A stretch of 23,959 nucleotides of DNA from Stramenopiles sp. TOSAG23-2 (GCA_900128395.1 LT649475.1:1-23959); one strand, 5' to 3'. Shown: positions 8,905 through 18,390, numbered from the stretch's first letter. Numbers and translations: made by a program. Notes: generated by a model not told the origin, from the sequence alone.

Positions 8905-10327
8905 GTTTCTTGTGTTTTCTTTTTGTTTGTTGTTACGTTTCTTTTGTTACTTATTATATATATTTGTTTGTTTGTTTTTATGATATAAATATATATTGTT
9001 GTATATCCATATCTTCAATTCTTTTTTTTTTCCTATAAATTTTGAGTTTTTACAGAAAAAAAAGATCGTATTTTTTTTTTATTATTATTATTATTTGTTT
9101 TGAGAGTGCATGCAAATTCAAGCGTATGTCCATCCTAAAAATCTGACGAAGTATTAATATAATATTATTATAATAATTATCGGAACACTTCTTTTTTTTT
9201 TAACACTAACACTTTAACTTCTTCATGTTTTTTTGTTTTTTTTTGTTACTTTAAATTTTACGGAACATAATAATAAGGAGAAAAAATCAAAATATCCAAA
9301 AATCACATTGATCGCAATTATAAACTTAAAAAAATAAAAATGTTGTCCGCGCGATGAGGAAAAGAGTACCAAAACGTGTGCTCAATATGGCAAAAAATCC
9401 TATCAATATTCGGTCAAAAACACCGTTGGTGTCAACTTTAACACGTGCCACGATGGCTAAACGAAGGGCATATAGGGTATATACTTGGACACTATTGTTT
9501 TTATCCCGTTGGGTCCAAAATTAAAAAAAATGGTATTGCCCCTTAAGTGATTCAGTCTTTAAGTGTTTTGTCGAGACATTTATTACAATTTAAGGATAAA
9601 CTATATTATTTGTATTTAAAAACATTATCCATTACAGTTCTTATTATAATATATCTAATGTATGAAAATATTATACATATACACAATATTGTTTTTTGTT
9701 TTCCTTAATTCAATTAATTGTGTTGTAATCCCCTGTTATTTTCGTAAAATCGATGAAATAATCTGATAGGATGATTATAATCGATATACGGATTGTAGAT
9801 CGAAGTGAGAGCTACCACTAAATATAAATGAGATCACTTCCTTTATTTATATTAGGTACAGATTTAAATGTTAAGGTTTATTCTTTTTTCAACAAATTGT
9901 TTTGTACTACTCAGTATTAAAAAAACACGTGGGGGAAATATTATACATACATATATATAAAATTTAATAGACACTTTAAACCTATAAAATGTCGTTTGGT
10001 ATATATTTCGATCTAAAATAGCCTCTGTACTGGCGTAGCCAGTGCTCGGCAACTAGTATTAGTATACAAAAATACATACTTAATATTATTTTTAAAAAAA
10101 GTATGGTTTTGATTTTTTGTGAATTTTGAGTTGCAGTTGCAAAACAGCAGCTTTTATTTACGACGGTTTACAGTGTTTTAAATATAATACTAACAACAAT
10201 ACAATATACAATATATTTACGCAAAGCTTCACCATAATAATAAAAACACCAAAACAAAAAAAAGATAATAAAAGAAGGTTAAACCAATCAACAAATAGTT
10301 ATAATCTTTACTGCGACATTAAGGAAA
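8905..10327. other. Long divergent intergenic region
   Basis: 1.4 kb between the divergent starts of the helical protein (8904) and the GC-rich surface protein (10328). Mostly A/T runs; it must hold both promoters. One less AT-rich island at about 9340-9525 is listed separately. No tRNA-like cloverleaf or other RNA was found by eye. Confidence 0.5.
9354..9524 (+). other. Short basic ORF in a relatively GC-rich island
   Basis: ATG at 9354 to TAA at 9522-9524, 56 codons, product rich in Arg/Lys ('MRKRVPKRVL', 'MAKRRAYRVYTW'). The opposite strand is also largely open here, so coding is not established. The base composition stands out from the flanking A/T runs. It includes a small hairpin word ACACC-GTT-GGTGT. 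Could be a small gene, a gene relic or promoter structure. Confidence 0.2.
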
Positions 10328-11011
10328 ATGCCCACTTCCACCCGCCTTGCCGCCTTCGTGTGCCTTGCCGCCCTCTTCGTGGCCATGCCCACGAGTGCAC
10401 AGCTGCAGAATGGTAAAGACTGCTGCAGCAAAAACTCGAACACTCCAACCACGGGGGACAGCCCCTGGACTTGTATGGGCGGCTATGGGCAGAAGAAATG
10501 CTGCGACAATGGTGTAGCTATGGCTGACAGTAGGTCCACTGGTGGAACATGCCAGTGCGGCTCGGACAACCCAAGCTGCCCCAGCCCTAAGGCAGCCGCA
10601 GGAGAGACGTGCTCCGCAGATGCGGAATGCGAGCCCAACGAATCAGGTACTTACTTCGGATGCAAGGGCGGCAAGTGCTGCAAGTACCAAAGCCAAGGTG
10701 CAGACGAGTGCACTGAGTGTGATTCCTCCGGGAATTGTGCGAAGTGTAAAACGGGCTACTACGTGTCCGGGGGGAGATGCAAATCGGGCTCCGGTGGTGA
10801 TGGGGGTGGTCCAAACATTCCTGGACCACCAGGTGGAACTAACACAGGCGACACTAACACAGGCAGCAATCCTGGAAGTTTCGGACCACCAGGCGGAACT
10901 AAGTCGAATAGTACCAACAACAACGTGAGCAAAGGCATCCGCAATCAATTTAGTTGGTTTGTGGGTGTCGTTGCTATGATCGCTATCGCCATTTTCAAAA
11001 CCGTTTTCTGA
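10328..11011 (+). CDS. Secreted, cysteine-rich, probably membrane- or GPI-anchored surface protein
   Basis: 227 residues. Residues 1-24 are a clear signal peptide ending in a TSA cleavage site. The ectodomain (about 25-150) has 18 cysteines, including CC pairs and a C-terminal 'CTECDSSGNCAKCKTGYY' stretch resembling the CxxC/EGF-furin style of protist surface proteins. Then a Gly/Pro/Thr linker with a repeated 'GPPGGT' motif and Asn/Ser/Thr, suited to O-glycosylation, and a hydrophobic C-terminal helix (about 206-227) that ends the protein, so either a GPI signal or a single anchor. Hand counts of two 60-base lines give 53% and 67% G+C, against about a quarter in neighbouring spacers; third positions are strongly G/C. 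This unlike codon use suggests very high expression or recent transfer. No family name can be given. Confidence 0.85.
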   Translation: MPTSTRLAAFVCLAALFVAMPTSAQLQNGKDCCSKNSNTPTTGDSPWTCMGGYGQKKCCDNGVAMADSRSTGGTCQCGSDNPSCPSPKAAAGETCSADAECEPNESGTYFGCKGGKCCKYQSQGADECTECDSSGNCAKCKTGYYVSGGRCKSGSGGDGGGPNIPGPPGGTNTGDTNTGSNPGSFGPPGGTKSNSTNNNVSKGIRNQFSWFVGVVAMIAIAIFKTVF

Positions 11012-11016
11012 TTTGC

Positions 11017-11296
11017 ATGATTCAAAAAGCCAAACAGGTATTTTATTGGAATCCTAAAATAAAAGAGTCCATCAGGTGGGATCGTCCAGATGGTAGCTCC
11101 ATCAAACCAAAAAACTACTACATAAAAAAATATTATTTGTATTTTAAATAAAAAAGGTGTGGGATCGTCCAGAATGTGACACCATATTAGAGCCATAGAT
11201 TGGCATGAACGTTTTGATTCAAAAAGCCAACAGGCATTTTATTGGATCTTAAAACAAAAGAATCTAGGTGGGATCGTCCAGAATGTGGCACCATAA
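11017..11296 (+). pseudogene. Three decayed copies of a WW-domain coding segment
   Basis: Copy C (11192-11296) reads as a full WW domain, 'DWHERFDSKSQQAFYW' then 'KTKESRWDRPE', with first Trp, central aromatic Y-W and closing W-x-x-P, except that one base is missing after the TGG at 11243-11245. Copy A (11017-11103) reads 'QVFYWNPKIKESIRWDRPDG' but has an extra A upstream (AAACAG for AACAG), so its first Trp segment is lost. Copy B (11156-11190) keeps only the 'WDRPE' end. The copies begin 6 bases after the stop of the GC-rich gene. WW domains bind proline-rich peptides; these copies are remnants, possibly of one tandem WW gene interrupted here. Confidence 0.6.
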
Positions 11297-11979
11297 AAAA
11301 AAATACACACAAAAAAATATTTTGTACACATAAAGGATATATAAATATATATAAATTATTATAAATATAATATATATAAAAAAGTAAAAAATAATAAAAA
11401 AAATAATACATTTTTTTTTTATACTAATATATTATATACCTGATTATACCGTAAAATATTTTTAATTAGATTTGATATTATAATATATATAATATCCCGA
11501 TAGGAAATTATGCTTGTTATTTACGTACAATTAGAACAATATTATTCTAGAATTATACAAAAACGAAGTTTTCAACTTGTGAGTTGAGCGGAGTTGTGAG
11601 ATATTTAGTTGAGGTTGTAGATTGTGTATTTATAACTCCCCCTCCCAAACAAAAACCTGGCAAAAAAAATGTGCAAATTTCTTCCTCACCACGTTTATTA
11701 AATTTAGCATTACACTACCTCTCAATTAATTATGTTTGATAGTCCATATATAACATATTAGTATATATATTTGTGTACTAAATTGAATAAAAATTAGGCT
11801 GCAATATATATATATATATTATATATATGCACAGGTGAAAGTCCAATAATAATAATAAAATGTATATATCAATATACATTTAATAGTCGTATCATCTACA
11901 TATATATTAAGTTGGTTGCTTGTTTTTCTAATTATTATTATTAGATTTAAAAATAGTTTCTTCTTTTATAGAACACCCC
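11297..11979. other. Intergenic, AT-rich
   Basis: A/T runs and several AT microsatellites (for example near 11800-11830). The last bases before the next gene, TTCTTCTTTTATAG ending at 11971, look like a 3' splice site, so a 5' UTR intron is possible. No gene seen. Confidence 0.45.
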
Positions 11980-14900
11980 ATGGATTTTAACAGATTACAA
12001 ATAGAAGATGCGGAACGAAGAGAATTATTGCAAGCGTTAGGAAATGAAGCTACACAATGTCCTGCATGTGGGTTTGTAATAATAAAAAACGGTGGTGACG
12101 ATCAAATGATGTGTGGGTGTGAAGCAAAACCAGCAGGTGGAACGATGGAAAAAGCATTAAGAGGTGGTGGATGTGGACATCAATTTAATTTTAGAACTGG
12201 TGCACCATTAGGTGAGGGTCGAATGGGGCACCCAGTCAACGAACGGCAATGGAAATTTATGCCAGATAATCCTGCTGCAAGAATTGCTATTGAACGAAAT
12301 TTACAACCTATACCACAACGAAACCAACAACTACAACAAGCACAAGTGCGTAGACAACCTGAAAAAAAAAAGCCTGCCGTAGATGTAAAAAATACAAAAC
12401 CAGTCCCATTCGTCGTTCGAGAACCGTTAGAAATTGATGCAAGTCACGTTGAAAGAATGGTAACACCTATGGCATTACCAGAAGAATTAAATTTATTACA
12501 AGTATTAAAAGGTGTTGATGAGAGACCCCAATGTTCATATTGTTTTGGTAGTGGACGTGGCAAGCGTAAGGATGGCAAAATGAGTCGTAGACGTGACTCT
12601 TCAAACGAATCAGAAGAAGGGAAATTGGAACTACCATTAAATACAATTAGCATAGTCGAGTCTAACCCGTTTATTATCGATTCCTTAAAAGAAATTTTTG
12701 ATGATTTAAACCCAGAGACAACAAGAAATAAGAAAGTTCGAAGTATTATGATGATAAAAGATATAGATCCAAAAACACGACAGCAAGCTGTTATGGCAGT
12801 CATGCAAGGCAAAAAAATCACATTTGCTGGTTTGGACGATAACAATGATGATAAAAACGAAGGAAAGAAGGAAAAGGAAGGAAAAATGAATGAAGACGAT
12901 GCATTTTTAGATTCAATAGTATCTGAATGGGAACTAGAGGAACAACAACTTGAACGTTCACATTCATCATATGCAACTTGGTTACGTGAAAGTAGAGATG
13001 GAAATTTTGATATATTTGATGAAAAAACTGCATCGACGTTAGAGGAAGCATATAGTGGTGGACCAGGAGCTGTTGTTCAAATTAAAGGTCCATATAGTGA
13101 GTATATAATTGATTTGCAAAGAATGCAGCAAACGAATATTTATACCGAGGAAGTATTGAATGTAATACGTTTGCCTGGAAATGATGAAGGGGAAAAAGAA
13201 GGAAAAGAAGCTCTGGAAAACGCACGGGATGCAAGAATTGTTGTATTAATTCGCGGTGCTTCGTTAGAAGAAGAATTCGAGGAAGCGATAGAGGATGAAG
13301 AAATCGCATCTTGGATCTACGACATAGGAGGTGGTAATTGGGATATTTTCCATGCAGATACAGCGCAAATGTTAGAATCAAATATCGTTGAAGGAAAGGA
13401 ATTTGTTGATTTATTTGTTCCAAATATTAATGCTGAATGTAGAGTCAATTTAAATTTAATGAGTATGACTAGATTGCAAGATCATCAAGGTCCTGCTATT
13501 GTTATTAGACGGTTAGGTGGAGATATTGAAACAAAAGAAGAAAAAGAAAAGAAAAAATTAAATACAAGGGGTCAAGCATTAAAACGTAGACGTAATTTAC
13601 TACGAAATGCTACACCATCCACTGGTGTTGGTGCAAGAGTCGTTGTAGCTGGTCGTCAACCAACGAAAAAAAAATCTGCTAGAAACATATGTCCTGTATG
13701 CACAGGATCTGGAAGAATGTCATGTTGGTTAACGAAGGAAAAAGCACAAGAAGCGGGAGATTCATTGTCTACTCAAAGGGATGAAAAATATGATTGTTTA
13801 GTCTGTTATGGTGATGGTGAATATTGCATGAGTGTAGAATGTGGAAAACATTATTATTGCGGCGATTGTTTACGTGGAAGTTTAGAGGCAATGTTAAACA
13901 CAGGCCAATTTCCAGCATTTTGTCCACAATGTCGTGTCGATTCTGGTAGTGACAGTTCCAATCCAGTAAAAATTGGCAAAATTGAAGAAAATTCATTATC
14001 CTTTTTACAACAACGAGGTGTTATTTCACTTGAATTTTTTTATAGATTTTTAAATGGTGCTGCACAAGCTCGTGCTGGTATGTTACATGATCAAGGTGGC
14101 AATATGAATAATAATAATAATGATAATATGAAAGAACGTCTTGGTGTCGATGGAGATGATGTGCGTGGCAGATGGAGATTGAAGGTCCGAAGTTGGAATT
14201 GTCGTAATTTACCACATTCAAGAGCCGGCTCGAAAATTGTACATAAATTTGTCTTAGGAGAGCATATTGAAGTGAAAAAGCATATTAAAAAAGATTGGTG
14301 TTTGCTTAGTGGCCCGGAAAATTTAAAAGGAAAATATGTTAAATTAAGAACAATGCAAAGTCGACCAAGAGGATGGGTTAAAGTTGATGATAAAAAGGCA
14401 AAAGCACAATTGAAATCATGGAAAAGGGTACAAGATAATACTGATGACAAAAAAAAGAAGAAAAAAAAAATCTCAGATGCGGAAAAGAAGAATAATTACG
14501 ATAAAAGTTTTACATGCCCTGGAAAATGTGGGACATTTTTATTACGTGAACATGAATCATATGAAAAAAATGGAATGGGTGAATTTTATGAACATGATAA
14601 TACAGTTGGTTTAAGAATGGGGCAATGTCCAAATTGTAAGGTTTTAATATGTAAACGTTGTAGTGGCATTGAAAAAGATATTAATAAAGTTCACATGTGC
14701 CCAAAAGCAAAGGTGGAATTAAATGATAAAGCTTCGTTGGAATGGATGCGTAAAATTTGTAAAAGATGCCCAGGTTGTGGTAATTTTGTTCAAAAAACTG
14801 AAGGTTGTCATATCATGATGTGCGGAACAAATGCACATGGTAAAGTAAGCGATGCTTTAAGAAATGGTGGTTGTGCTTGTGTATTTAATTGGAACACTTT

Positions 14901-15009
14901 GAAACCTTGCCACGACGGCCATGGGTATACAGGTGCAGATGGAAAATGGCATAAAGGTGCAGGGCCAGTGACAGATCGACAAGTTTTATTACATGGAAAG
15001 AAGAAGTAG
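11980..15009 (+). CDS. WWE-WWE-RING-SH3-like-IBR-RING2 protein, probable RBR ubiquitin ligase
   Basis: 1009 residues, intronless, ATG eight bases after a possible acceptor. Domains in order: N-terminal RING2-like finger (C27, C30, C45, C65; 'NGGDDQMMCG' then 'GGGCGHQFNF'); CxxCxGxG motif at 185-192; WWE domain about 326-400 ('SSYATWLRESRDGNFDIFD'); second WWE about 442-513 ('ASWIYDIGGGNWDIF', ending 'VIRRLGG'); second CxxCxGxG at 571-578; C3HC4 RING, ligands C606, C609, C621, H624, C627, C630, C648, C651; SH3-like beta region about 730-802; IBR with C846, C850, C883, C886, C891, C894; C-terminal RING2 with C930, C933, the expected catalytic C943 in 'TEGCHIMMC', C948, C965, C967. WWE domains bind ADP-ribose or poly-ADP-ribose; RBR enzymes pass ubiquitin via a RING2 cysteine. 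Inferred role: ubiquitination guided by ADP-ribosylation. Confidence 0.85.
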   Translation: MDFNRLQIEDAERRELLQALGNEATQCPACGFVIIKNGGDDQMMCGCEAKPAGGTMEKALRGGGCGHQFNFRTGAPLGEGRMGHPVNERQWKFMPDNPAARIAIERNLQPIPQRNQQLQQAQVRRQPEKKKPAVDVKNTKPVPFVVREPLEIDASHVERMVTPMALPEELNLLQVLKGVDERPQCSYCFGSGRGKRKDGKMSRRRDSSNESEEGKLELPLNTISIVESNPFIIDSLKEIFDDLNPETTRNKKVRSIMMIKDIDPKTRQQAVMAVMQGKKITFAGLDDNNDDKNEGKKEKEGKMNEDDAFLDSIVSEWELEEQQLERSHSSYATWLRESRDGNFDIFDEKTASTLEEAYSGGPGAVVQIKGPYSEYIIDLQRMQQTNIYTEEVLNVIRLPGNDEGEKEGKEALENARDARIVVLIRGASLEEEFEEAIEDEEIASWIYDIGGGNWDIFHADTAQMLESNIVEGKEFVDLFVPNINAECRVNLNLMSMTRLQDHQGPAIVIRRLGGDIETKEEKEKKKLNTRGQALKRRRNLLRNATPSTGVGARVVVAGRQPTKKKSARNICPVCTGSGRMSCWLTKEKAQEAGDSLSTQRDEKYDCLVCYGDGEYCMSVECGKHYYCGDCLRGSLEAMLNTGQFPAFCPQCRVDSGSDSSNPVKIGKIEENSLSFLQQRGVISLEFFYRFLNGAAQARAGMLHDQGGNMNNNNNDNMKERLGVDGDDVRGRWRLKVRSWNCRNLPHSRAGSKIVHKFVLGEHIEVKKHIKKDWCLLSGPENLKGKYVKLRTMQSRPRGWVKVDDKKAKAQLKSWKRVQDNTDDKKKKKKKISDAEKKNNYDKSFTCPGKCGTFLLREHESYEKNGMGEFYEHDNTVGLRMGQCPNCKVLICKRCSGIEKDINKVHMCPKAKVELNDKASLEWMRKICKRCPGCGNFVQKTEGCHIMMCGTNAHGKVSDALRNGGCACVFNWNTLKPCHDGHGYTGADGKWHKGAGPVTDRQVLLHGKKK

Positions 15010-15170
15010 TTTTTAGTAAAAAAGAGGTTGTGTTATATACAAAGTAAATGATATTTACATACGACGCGCGTATAATGTACATCTCAATATACGAGTATCA
15101 GAAAATATTCTTTTTTACTGTGTTTTACTTTTTTATATGATATTTCGTATTTTTTAAAAATATGTAATAA

Positions 15171-15175
<5 letters not shown>

Positions 15176-15201
<26 letters not shown>
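15176..15201. repeat. (TC)13 microsatellite
   Basis: 26-nt pure TC repeat in the short convergent spacer just past the 3' end of the RBR gene and of the PH-like gene. Confidence 0.95.
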
Positions 15202-15205
15202 ATAT

Positions 15206-15976
15206 TCATTTACTCCTGTTTGCAATTGTTTGCAATAATTTTGTGTGTTCCTCCAAGATTTCATTTTGTCTTTTTAACATTGGTACAATATTTGGATCGT
15301 TTTTGAATGTGCCACCATTTCTACTCATTGAAGCAACACTAGGTGGACCCGACCTCATTCCAGAGGAACTAGATGCATGTACAGTACCATGTCCTTCTCT
15401 TTTCATTTTCCATACTAATTTTTTAAATGCATATGGATCAACTAATCCATGTAATTCAAGTTCATGAGTGGTCATAACACCATTGTCTGTAGCAATTGTA
15501 CCACTAGATGCAGTGTCAACATGTACTACTGGGACTACATTTTGAACTAAGCAACAAATTGGACCTGATGCACCAGCTGGTTCTTTTACATCACAATCTG
15601 TAATTTTATCAAATGGCACTGTTTTCATAGTTTTTCCTACATCCTGAAAGTCATATCGACAAGCACTTTTGTGTTTATCAACTGAATATCGAATACCATC
15701 TCGAGTAACGCAAACATGTTGAGCATTATTCAAATCAATTTTGTTTTGTACCCCACATTTATATATGTATGGAACGAAGCATAAATTGACAGGGCACATA
15801 CAAGGGCAAAATGCCATGCACTTAGCCGTATTTTTCATAACTTGTGCATGATAAGTATTTAATTTCATATAATCAAATGCAAATTCTTCAACTAAGCCTT
15901 CTTCATTTTCAAAATATGCACTTGAAGCTAATTGTGCAGTTAATATTTGAGTTGAGTCTTGTTTTTGATATTCCAT
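15206..15976 (-). CDS. Cysteine-rich, PH-like domain protein of unknown function
   Basis: Taken from the ATG at 15974-15976 (256 residues); the frame runs further upstream to a GTG at 16051 but has no ATG there, and its lysine/tyrosine-rich product looks non-coding. Residues 60-90 hold a hydrophobic cysteine cluster, 'CMAFCPCMCPVNLCFVPY', possibly a membrane-associated, acylated or metal-binding patch. A beta-rich stretch follows ('HVCVTRDGIRYSVDKHKSA', 'VPFDKITDCDVKEPAG', '...HELELHGLVDPYAFKKLVWKMK') with the look of a PH/bacterial-PH type domain closing in a helix. The C-terminus is Ser/Gly-rich then a short coiled coil ('LKRQNEILEEHTKLLQ'). I do not recognise a named family; a peripheral membrane protein is inferred. 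Confidence 0.75.
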   Translation of the reverse strand: MEYQKQDSTQILTAQLASSAYFENEEGLVEEFAFDYMKLNTYHAQVMKNTAKCMAFCPCMCPVNLCFVPYIYKCGVQNKIDLNNAQHVCVTRDGIRYSVDKHKSACRYDFQDVGKTMKTVPFDKITDCDVKEPAGASGPICCLVQNVVPVVHVDTASSGTIATDNGVMTTHELELHGLVDPYAFKKLVWKMKREGHGTVHASSSSGMRSGPPSVASMSRNGGTFKNDPNIVPMLKRQNEILEEHTKLLQTIANRSK

Positions 15977-16534
15977 TATTTTTTTCTTTTGCTGATAATT
16001 GTATTTACGATTATGATTCTTTTTTCCAATAGATCTATATGTATATGTCACATATCCATCTGTCCTTGAAGTTGCTGAAATTGTAATTTATTAGCACATT
16101 ACTGTAGTACCTGGTATTATGATTACTAAGATTTGTAGTCGTCCATTGGACAGTAGCAACCTTTGCAACTTATACTATTACACTAAATACCATAATGGTA
16201 GCACTAGCTCATAAAAATGACGAACCAGCCAGTGCTGTTTTCATCATGCCTCTTCAATATTTTTCTTGCTTTCTTTTTTTTCGCACAGTGAATATAAATC
16301 GATAGACGACTAAAGATACCAGGTACAGTGATACAGTATAAATCTACAAATTACTGGAGTATATAGCTGCTGTGCTTACTACAAGTATCGTATTCTAGGC
16401 CATATATGTGCATTAGCACGCATTAGCATAGCTTTAAAAAAAGCAAAGAAGTACTAAAAAAAAGTTAAAAAAACTTAACGAAAAAGAATAAATTATACAA
16501 TTACAATATTGAGTTGTTTTTTACAACATCTCTC
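15977..16534. other. Intergenic
   Basis: Spacer between two minus-strand genes. Contains an 11-nt inverted repeat, GTACCTGGTAT at 16107-16117 and its complement at 16316-16326, about 200 nt apart. No coding sequence or RNA supported. Confidence 0.45.
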
Positions 16535-17737
16535 TCATCGACTACCATCACGAATTGAACCTGGATTTAAACTAAAGCCATTTGTTTTTGCTTGTATATT
16601 ATTTGGTGGTGGTTGTGGCCTACGAATGTTATTATTATTACGACTTTCTGTTTGTGGCATTTGTTGCCTTAGCAAGACACCAGCTTTTTTAGAAACTTTT
16701 TTTAATTTTTTATGTTGTTTTTGCAATTTATTATGTTTTCTTGCTAAATTACTATTTTCCTCTTTCAATTCTACAAATTGTGCAAAACGCGAGGTGTTAT
16801 TTGTAGTAGATGCTTTTAACATTTCCAATTCATCAGTCAAACGTGCATTTTCTAGTACTAAACGTTCCCATTCTGATTTTGCCACTGCTAAACTTTTTTC
16901 TAAAAATTCTTTTTTCTCAATCTCACCAATGTATACATTGTTTAAACGTTTGCATTCATTTTTAGAATGTTCAAGTGCATGATTTAATTGTTTTTGTGAT
17001 TTTTCCAAATTTTTATTTCGTTCATTAGATGCATCTAATTTATATTCCATTTCTTTAATTTTTTCCAATAATTCTTTTTTTTCATTTGCATATTCATTTG
17101 CACGTTCTTCTAACTTTTTAAACATATTCTCCATTGTTTTCGTTCGTTTTAATAAATCTGTTTGATTTTTAGATGATTGTTGGTACTCACGTAATTTTTT
17201 ATTTAAATTTTCAATTACAGTACCTAAACGTTCATTTTCAACTATTGTTAATTCATTTTTTTTCTCCACTTGTAATAAACGTTCACCAACTTTTTTCTTT
17301 TCTTCTTTTACAGTTTCAATGGATTCAGCCATTTCACTTATTTTTTCACCATATTTTTCATTTAATTTAACTATTTCTTCATTCATTTTTTGAACATTTT
17401 CAAGTGCATTATCACGTTCTAAAATGATCTGTTTCACTTTTGCATTTGCAGAACTTTCTAACTCTTTAATTTTCTCATATGCATTATTTTTTTCCTTTGT
17501 TAATTTTTTAATAGTTTCTTCTGCATTTAAAAGTTCACTTTGCATTTTTTGTAATTCTTCATTACATGATTTTCTAACACTATCCTTGATTCGTTCTCTT
17601 TCGTCTTCATCGATGTAATTCCCACGATTACCAAACTTTTTCTTTAATATATCTAATTCCGTAGTTGTTTCTTTTAATACTTCAATTGTTCTTAAATGTT
17701 TTGAACGTAAAGAAGTTAAAGCTTGTGCAGCGGACAT
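16535..17737 (-). CDS. Long coiled-coil protein
   Basis: 400 residues, ATG at 17737. Residues about 1-30 form a short head (MSAAQALTSLRSKHLRT). From about 45 to 365 it is almost continuous coiled coil, dense in Glu/Lys/Asn with leucines at heptad positions ('LNAEETIKKLTKEKNNAY'). A basic, low-complexity tail with 'RRPQPPPNN' ends the protein. No catalytic motif, signal peptide or membrane helix. It is divergent from the CFAP157/BBOF1-like gene at 18391 with a 650-nt gap. A cytoskeletal, centrosomal or ciliary role is plausible from form and neighbour but not shown; coiled coils give many false similarities. Confidence 0.8.
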   Translation of the reverse strand: MSAAQALTSLRSKHLRTIEVLKETTTELDILKKKFGNRGNYIDEDERERIKDSVRKSCNEELQKMQSELLNAEETIKKLTKEKNNAYEKIKELESSANAKVKQIILERDNALENVQKMNEEIVKLNEKYGEKISEMAESIETVKEEKKKVGERLLQVEKKNELTIVENERLGTVIENLNKKLREYQQSSKNQTDLLKRTKTMENMFKKLEERANEYANEKKELLEKIKEMEYKLDASNERNKNLEKSQKQLNHALEHSKNECKRLNNVYIGEIEKKEFLEKSLAVAKSEWERLVLENARLTDELEMLKASTTNNTSRFAQFVELKEENSNLARKHNKLQKQHKKLKKVSKKAGVLLRQQMPQTESRNNNNIRRPQPPPNNIQAKTNGFSLNPGSIRDGSR

Positions 17738-18390
17738 GATTATTATTACTATTACTATTATTTGTTAGATGTTATTATATTTTTATTTACTTATATTTTT
17801 TCTGGTTGATGAGAATAAATTTTGGTGGTTGTAATTATATATATGTACTATACATACACACGAAAATATGATAAATGTATCCAAATTTTATTTCTCTTTC
17901 TATTGGTATACTCTTCTCTATTCTTGTACATTATAATCAAGTATATATATATATATATATTATAGTTTCTTATTGCGAAGAAGAGTTTTATATTGTTGGC
18001 CAGGTGGGTCGTATCGATAATCCTGTACTATACTATTCCTATGTTAGACAATCAACTCTTTGGCAATATCTAAAACGCCTGATCGAGAATGTGCTTTTCG
18101 CTCATTTTTTCATCATTCATCACGATAAGGGAGAGTTACAATGTGGATTAATTTTAAGGAATTTAATGTATAATAAATTATGGTGATAATTGATTATCAT
18201 AATTTAATATATGATATATTATTTACTATATCCTTAAATAAGAAAATATTTACGTTACGTATACGATTAATTTTAATAATATATCTTGTTTTGCACTTTT
18301 TATAATTACAAAATGATGGATAAAAGATGGGAATGGTGGAGAAGTATAGAACAATCAAACCAATACAACACTTAAATCAAACCATACAAT
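17738..18390. other. Divergent intergenic region
   Basis: Between two divergent coiled-coil genes, so both promoters lie here. Contains a TA microsatellite at 17942-17960. An open frame at 17875-18186 is listed separately. Confidence 0.45.
17875..18186 (+). other. Possible gene fragment, 103-codon open frame
   Basis: Starts at an ATG and runs to TAA... the part after the TA microsatellite ('EEFYIVGQVGRIDNPVLYY', 'LWQYLKRLIENVL') reads like real protein, with balanced composition rather than A/T-driven residues. The first 40 codons look like non-coding translation. It could be an exon relic or chance. No family recognised. Confidence 0.2.

Noticed and set aside
10542-10948. Open frames overlapping the GC-rich surface gene in other frames and on the other strand
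   Set aside because: High GC removes stop codons by chance; only the frame from 10328 has a signal peptide, ordered cysteines and an anchor.
15977-16051. PH-like gene starting at 16051
   Set aside because: The codon there is GTG; the added 25 residues are Lys/Asn/Tyr filler. ATG at 15976 is preferred.
16107-16326. Inverted repeat GTACCTGGTAT as the ends of a MITE
   Set aside because: Only 11 bases match, no target-site duplication is evident and no other copy is in the window.
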